9,755 nucleotides of DNA, from assembly GCA_964440605.1 (NCBI GenBank), contig CAYTSW010000108.1, positions 1-9,755 of the forward strand, in the 5' to 3' direction. A program made the position numbers and the translations under genes. The notes under the pieces are model-generated. The model was not told where the DNA came from. It saw only the letters and a program-made list of their open reading frames with translations, and searched no databases. Below are positions 6,939 through 9,755 of this stretch, piece by piece. Numbering within the stretch: the stretch's first letter is position 1; each line of letters opens with the position of its first letter. This stretch comes from CAYTSW01 sp964440605. GTDB taxonomy: Bacteria; Planctomycetota; Phycisphaerae; Phycisphaerales; UBA1924.

Positions 6939-8260
6939 CGCGCGTCGATCCTATCCGGGTCGACGCGGTGTCCATCGAACAGACGGTGCGCCACGAGATG
7001 GTCGGACCAGTTGTAGAGGAGCCGGCCCACGAGGTGCTCGTCGAGCCAGGCGTCGGGCACATGGAGGACGAGCAGGCTCGCGGCGCGACCCTCGTCGAGC
7101 TCCCCCACGTCGGGCCAGCCCAGCGCGTGGGCGTTGCCCGAGGTGATGAGGCGCCACGCCTCGGCGGGGCTCGGCACGTGCGCGTCGGGCGCCACCCCCG
7201 TCAGCTTGCGCACCTTTGCGGTCTCGATCATCGCCCGCGCGACGCGGGGCATCGCGACGTCCGGCCCGGCGGCGATGTCGGACCCGAGCGCAAGACGCAC
7301 GCCGTGCGCGCGCGCCGCGTCCAGATCGAACAGCCCGGCCTCGAGAAAGACGTTGGCGCCCGGGCAGTGCACGACGACGGACTCGGACTCGGCCAGAAGT
7401 CCCCACTCGTCGTCGGAGAGGTGGCAGCAATGCGCCAGCAGCGTACGCTGGCCCAGCAGCCCGGCACGCTGGTAGACGCCCGTGTAGTGCGCATCATTCG
7501 GGAAGAGCTCGCGGATCGCGGCGAGCTCGTCGGGGCTCTCGGCGAGGTGGGTCTGCACGAACACGCCCGGGTGCTCCCTGACGTACCAGCCGATCTCGGC
7601 GAGGAGCTCGTCGGAGCAGGCGACCGCGAAGCGCGGGTTCGCCGACACGGCGCGCTTGACGATCCACCCGTCGCGCCCGACTTGCCGGGGCGAGCGTTCG
7701 AGCTGCGGCAGGACGGGCGCGGGCGTGGGGTTCATGCGCACGCGCTGGCGATCTTCACGCGTGAGCTCGTCAGGCGCGTTCCGATCCATCGCGACGCGCC
7801 CGGCGACGAAGCGCATCGGCGTACGGTCGGCGAGCCAGCGCAACGCGGCGGCGCCGGTCTCGGCGTCGGACGTGAGGTAGCCCGCGAACCCGCATGTGCC
7901 GGCGCGGGCCATGCGCATCGCCGCGATGCGCGTCATGGACAGGTGCTGCCCACGCCCCCACCACGCCTCGGCCGGGAAGACGACGCGGTCGAGCCACCCG
8001 AGCAGGGGCATGCCGTCGCACCCGATGCTGTCGATCTGCGGGAGGTGCATGTGCGCATCGACGAAGGCCGGCGTGATGACCGCCGAACGCGAACCGATGA
8101 GGTGTTCACCACCGGCGGTGGGCGGCTCGCCGAACCCACGCTCCACGATCACGCCCTCGCGGATGCGGAGCCAACCCGGTTCGGCGGCGAGGGCCGGGTC
8201 GTGCAGGAGCCGGCCCGTGACCATGCCCGAGAAGGCGGTGGTAGGAGGTGGTGCGCTCAT
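6932..8260 (-). CDS. guaD: Guanine deaminase (amidohydrolase superfamily)
   Basis: Guanine deaminase hydrolyses guanine to xanthine and ammonia with a bound zinc ion. At 442 residues the protein has the family length. Visible landmarks: PAFVDAHMHLPQ with metal ligands H70 and H72 and Q75; CDGMPLLGWLDRVVFPAE (81-98), close to the same segment in animal enzymes; GRVAMDRN (154-161); NPRFAVACS with R210; QTHLAE with H238 and E241; the FPNDAHYTGVY segment (253-263); LAHCCH with H277; HCPGANVFL; and LGSDIAAG with D328. These distinguish it from other cytosine or chlorohydrolase-type amidohydrolases. The first ATG (8260) gives a complete N-terminal strand domain; M13 is an alternative and neither has a Shine-Dalgarno. 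It is first in the operon with the rhomboid and trpF genes (7-bp overlap with the rhomboid) and is divergent from gltA across 122 bp. Confidence 0.93.
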   Translation of the reverse strand: MSAPPPTTAFSGMVTGRLLHDPALAAEPGWLRIREGVIVERGFGEPPTAGGEHLIGSRSAVITPAFVDAHMHLPQIDSIGCDGMPLLGWLDRVVFPAEAWWGRGQHLSMTRIAAMRMARAGTCGFAGYLTSDAETGAAALRWLADRTPMRFVAGRVAMDRNAPDELTREDRQRVRMNPTPAPVLPQLERSPRQVGRDGWIVKRAVSANPRFAVACSDELLAEIGWYVREHPGVFVQTHLAESPDELAAIRELFPNDAHYTGVYQRAGLLGQRTLLAHCCHLSDDEWGLLAESESVVVHCPGANVFLEAGLFDLDAARAHGVRLALGSDIAAGPDVAMPRVARAMIETAKVRKLTGVAPDAHVPSPAEAWRLITSGNAHALGWPDVGELDEGRAASLLVLHVPDAWLDEHLVGRLLYNWSDHLVAHRLFDGHRVDPDRIDARC

Positions 8261-8314
8261 GGGTGCGTGTGGAGCGTAGCGGACGCGTATCGGCGGATGG
8301 ACGGGGGAGGCGGC

Positions 8315-8320
8315 GTTATA
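8315..8320 (-). promoter_or_regulatory. Possible -10 element for the guaD operon
   Basis: TATAAC on the minus strand matches five of six bases of the bacterial -10 consensus and lies 55 bp before the guaD ATG. It almost exactly overlaps the plus-strand TATACT assigned to gltA, so one AT-rich island may serve both directions. No good -35 is visible, and this is the only AT-rich spot in the gap. Confidence 0.35.
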
Positions 8321-8322
8321 CT
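8317..8322 (+). promoter_or_regulatory. Probable -10 element for gltA
   Basis: TATACT matches five of six bases of the -10 consensus and stands out in the G/C-rich gap between guaD and gltA. It lies 60 bp before the gltA ATG and predicts a transcript start around 8328-8330. No convincing -35 hexamer is seen at 16-18 bp spacing. Confidence 0.45.
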
Positions 8323-8327
8323 GGGCC

Positions 8328-8348
8328 CGCGTCCGAAAGGCGGACGCG
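8328..8348 (+). promoter_or_regulatory. Hairpin at predicted 5' end of gltA mRNA
   Basis: CGCGTCCG (8328-8335) and CGGACGCG (8341-8348) form a perfect 8-bp stem with loop AAAGG. If the -10 at 8317 is used, transcription starts at the base of this stem, so the mRNA would begin with a stable hairpin 34 nt before the ATG. No T-tract follows, so it is not an intrinsic terminator. A role in mRNA stability or as a regulator site is inference. Confidence 0.5.
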
Positions 8349-8382
8349 ATCCGACCGCATCAACGACACGAAAAGAAGCGCC

Positions 8383-9519
8383 ATGGCTACCGATTTCGCG
8401 AAGGGACTCGAGGGCGTCGTCGCCGCCGAAACCGAGATGAGCTTCATCGACGGTGAAAAGGGCGTGCTGGAGTACGTCGGGATCTCGATCGGCGATCTCG
8501 CGGCGCACAGCACGTTCGAAGAATCCGTCTTCCTGCTCTGGAACAAGCGTCTGCCCAGGCAGGACGAGCTCGACGAGTTCACGAAAAATCTCTCCGACCG
8601 CTACGAACTCCCCGCGGGCATGGAACAACGCTTGACGGCCCTGCCCTCGACCGCCCAGTCCATGCACGTGTTGCGGACCATGGTCAGCGCGCTCGCCCTC
8701 CACGACGACGAGCCCAACATCGTGGACGACCCGGACCGCGTGCGACGCAAGTGCCTGAACATCCTGGGCCACGCACCGACGATCGTCGCCTACTTCGACC
8801 GCGCGCGGCGCGGCCTGCCCCTGATCCATCCGGACAAGAACCTCTCGTTCAGCGCGAACTTCCTCTACATGCTCAACGGCGAGAAGCCCACCGAAGCGAT
8901 GGCCCGGGCCTTCGACCTGTGCATGATCACCCACGCCGACCACGGGCTGAACAACTCCACCTTCACCGCCCGCGTCATCATCTCCACACTGTCCGACGTC
9001 TACTCGGCGATCACCGGCGCCGTGGGATCCCTGCGCGGGCCGCTGCACGGCGGTGCGAACGAGGGCGTCATGAAGATGCTCGAGGAGATCCCCTCGCTCG
9101 ACGCCGTCGAGGGCTATGTGCTCGACAAGCTCAAGAACAAGGAACGCATCATGGGCTTCGGGCACCGGGTCTACAAGGCCAAGGACCCGCGCGCGACCGA
9201 CCTTCAGAAGCTCGCCAAGCAACTCGCCGAAGACACCGGCAACGCCGACCTGTACGAGAAGAGCCACCGCATCGAAGAAGTGATGGAGCGCGAGGTGGCG
9301 TCCAAGGGGATCTACCCGAACGTCGACTTCTACTCAGCGACCACGTACCACTGCATCGGGCTCGCCCTGGATCTCTTCACCCCGATGTTCGCCCTCTCCC
9401 GAATCGCCGGGTGGTCGGGCCACATCATCGAGCAGCTCGACGGCAACCGGCTCTTCCGCCCCAAGGCCCAATACGTCGGGCCGCACGCCGAGCAGTACGT
9501 GCCGATCGACAAACGCTGA
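8383..9519 (+). CDS. gltA: Citrate synthase
   Basis: Citrate synthase condenses acetyl-CoA with oxaloacetate to give citrate and CoA at the entry of the TCA cycle. The 378-residue protein is of the short, dimer-type form, as in Bacillus CitZ, without the long N-terminal extension of the E. coli enzyme. The oxaloacetate/CoA site residues are visible: HADHGLNNS with H184 and H187, GPLHGGANEG with catalytic H222, MGFGHRVYK with H261, and NVDFYSA with catalytic D315; R262 follows H261 as usual. A 2-methylcitrate synthase shares this fold, but no prpB/prpD-type neighbour is present, so citrate synthase is the better call. ATG 8383 starts the family N-terminus; the open frame extends further upstream only through the leader. 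A purine-rich AAAAGAAG (8371-8378) sits 4 nt before the ATG as a weak ribosome binding site. A -10 and hairpin lie upstream and an intrinsic terminator downstream, so it is probably monocistronic. Confidence 0.96.
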   Translation: MATDFAKGLEGVVAAETEMSFIDGEKGVLEYVGISIGDLAAHSTFEESVFLLWNKRLPRQDELDEFTKNLSDRYELPAGMEQRLTALPSTAQSMHVLRTMVSALALHDDEPNIVDDPDRVRRKCLNILGHAPTIVAYFDRARRGLPLIHPDKNLSFSANFLYMLNGEKPTEAMARAFDLCMITHADHGLNNSTFTARVIISTLSDVYSAITGAVGSLRGPLHGGANEGVMKMLEEIPSLDAVEGYVLDKLKNKERIMGFGHRVYKAKDPRATDLQKLAKQLAEDTGNADLYEKSHRIEEVMEREVASKGIYPNVDFYSATTYHCIGLALDLFTPMFALSRIAGWSGHIIEQLDGNRLFRPKAQYVGPHAEQYVPIDKR

Positions 9520-9565
9520 CCCGGGACACCCCCGCACCCTCGATTCATCCCGCTCGATGACCCCG

Positions 9566-9595
9566 CCGCCCGGCCACGCCGGGCGGTCGTCTTTT
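9566..9595 (+). terminator. Rho-independent terminator of gltA
   Basis: CCGCCCGGC (9566-9574) and GCCGGGCGG (9578-9586) form a perfect 9-bp G/C stem with a CAC loop, followed by TCGTCTTTT (9587-9595). It begins 46 bp after the gltA stop and is the only textbook intrinsic terminator in the window. Confidence 0.9.
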
Positions 9596-9612
9596 GTACG
9601 GCTCACTCCCGT

Positions 9613-9686
9613 GGGGCGTTCGCCCCGAAGCGACGCCGCGCGACTCCAACGCCCCGGCTGCGACGAACTACACTCGCCGCCGGGGC
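9613..9686. repeat. Cluster of nested, mutually exclusive inverted repeats
   Basis: GGGGCGTT (9613-9620) can pair locally with CGCCCC (9621-9626) or, over 8 bp, with AACGCCCC (9648-9655). The latter overlaps GCCCCGGC (9651-9658), which can instead pair over 8 bp with GCCGGGGC (9679-9686). The cluster lies after the gltA terminator, in the gene-free right end (9596-9755), where no credible reading frame, tRNA or other RNA gene is visible. It could be a leader of a gene beyond the edge; in such G/C-rich DNA, chance pairing is possible. Confidence 0.4.
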
Positions 9687-9755
9687 ATTGTCTCACGGTC
9701 GATCGAGCGTGCCGCAAGGGCGGGCTCTGGAGAACGGCGCAAGAGTAGCTAGGGA

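Noticed and set aside
6968..8440. 490-residue plus-strand open frame
   Set aside because: It lies antisense to guaD, which has all family motifs; the frame is a by-product of G/C-rich codon bias and its product is Arg/Gly/Ala-rich without motifs.
8257..9267. 336-residue minus-strand open frame over gltA
   Set aside because: Antisense shadow of citrate synthase with no recognisable domain.
9557..9748. 63-residue plus-strand frame at the right end
   Set aside because: It starts inside the region of the gltA terminator, has no ribosome binding site and encodes an Arg/Pro-rich product without motifs.
9596..9755. Possible tRNA or other known RNA gene at the right end
   Set aside because: No tRNA arms, CCA end, or RNase P or tmRNA core sequences could be found.

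Overview
The window is a compact stretch of a high-GC bacterial chromosome with strongly G/C-biased third codon positions, short intergenic gaps and mostly weak or absent Shine-Dalgarno sequences. I infer a member of the Planctomycetes, possibly the Phycisphaerae class. The basis is the large exported tandem amidohydrolase, the rhomboid with a soluble tail, the scattered trp genes and the poor ribosome binding sites. No rRNA or other marker gene is present, so this assignment is not firm.

Layout. (1) Positions 1-3314, minus strand: one very long open frame that runs off the left edge. It encodes a secreted or membrane-anchored protein of more than 1104 residues with two amidohydrolase modules; the first has lost its metal-binding histidines and the second keeps them. 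(2) Positions 3421-4588, plus strand: a TrpG/PabA-type glutamine amidotransferase followed by a 150-residue protein of unknown function, divergent from the amidohydrolase across a 106-bp gap. (3) Positions 4625-4852, minus strand: a probable small gene of 75 residues with one of the best ribosome binding sites in the window, then a 269-bp gap with weak hairpins. (4) Positions 5122-8260, minus strand: a tightly packed three-gene operon in the order guanine deaminase, rhomboid protease, phosphoribosylanthranilate isomerase (trpF), with overlaps of 7 bp and 1 bp. (5) Positions 8383-9519, plus strand: citrate synthase, divergent from guaD, with a clear -10 element, a hairpin at the predicted 5' end of its mRNA and a strong intrinsic terminator. 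(6) Positions 9596-9755: no gene, but a set of inverted repeats able to form mutually exclusive pairings.

The genes are mostly housekeeping: tryptophan or folate synthesis (the trpG/pabA-like gene and trpF, in separate units), purine salvage/catabolism (guaD), the TCA cycle (gltA), membrane proteolysis (rhomboid) and an exported hydrolase. I see no mobile element, CRISPR array, tRNA, defence system or other clearly new system. The most interesting leads are the small 75-residue gene, the 150-residue unknown protein, the degenerate first half of the tandem amidohydrolase, the rhomboid-trpF translational coupling, and the structured regions at the start of the gltA transcript and after its terminator.
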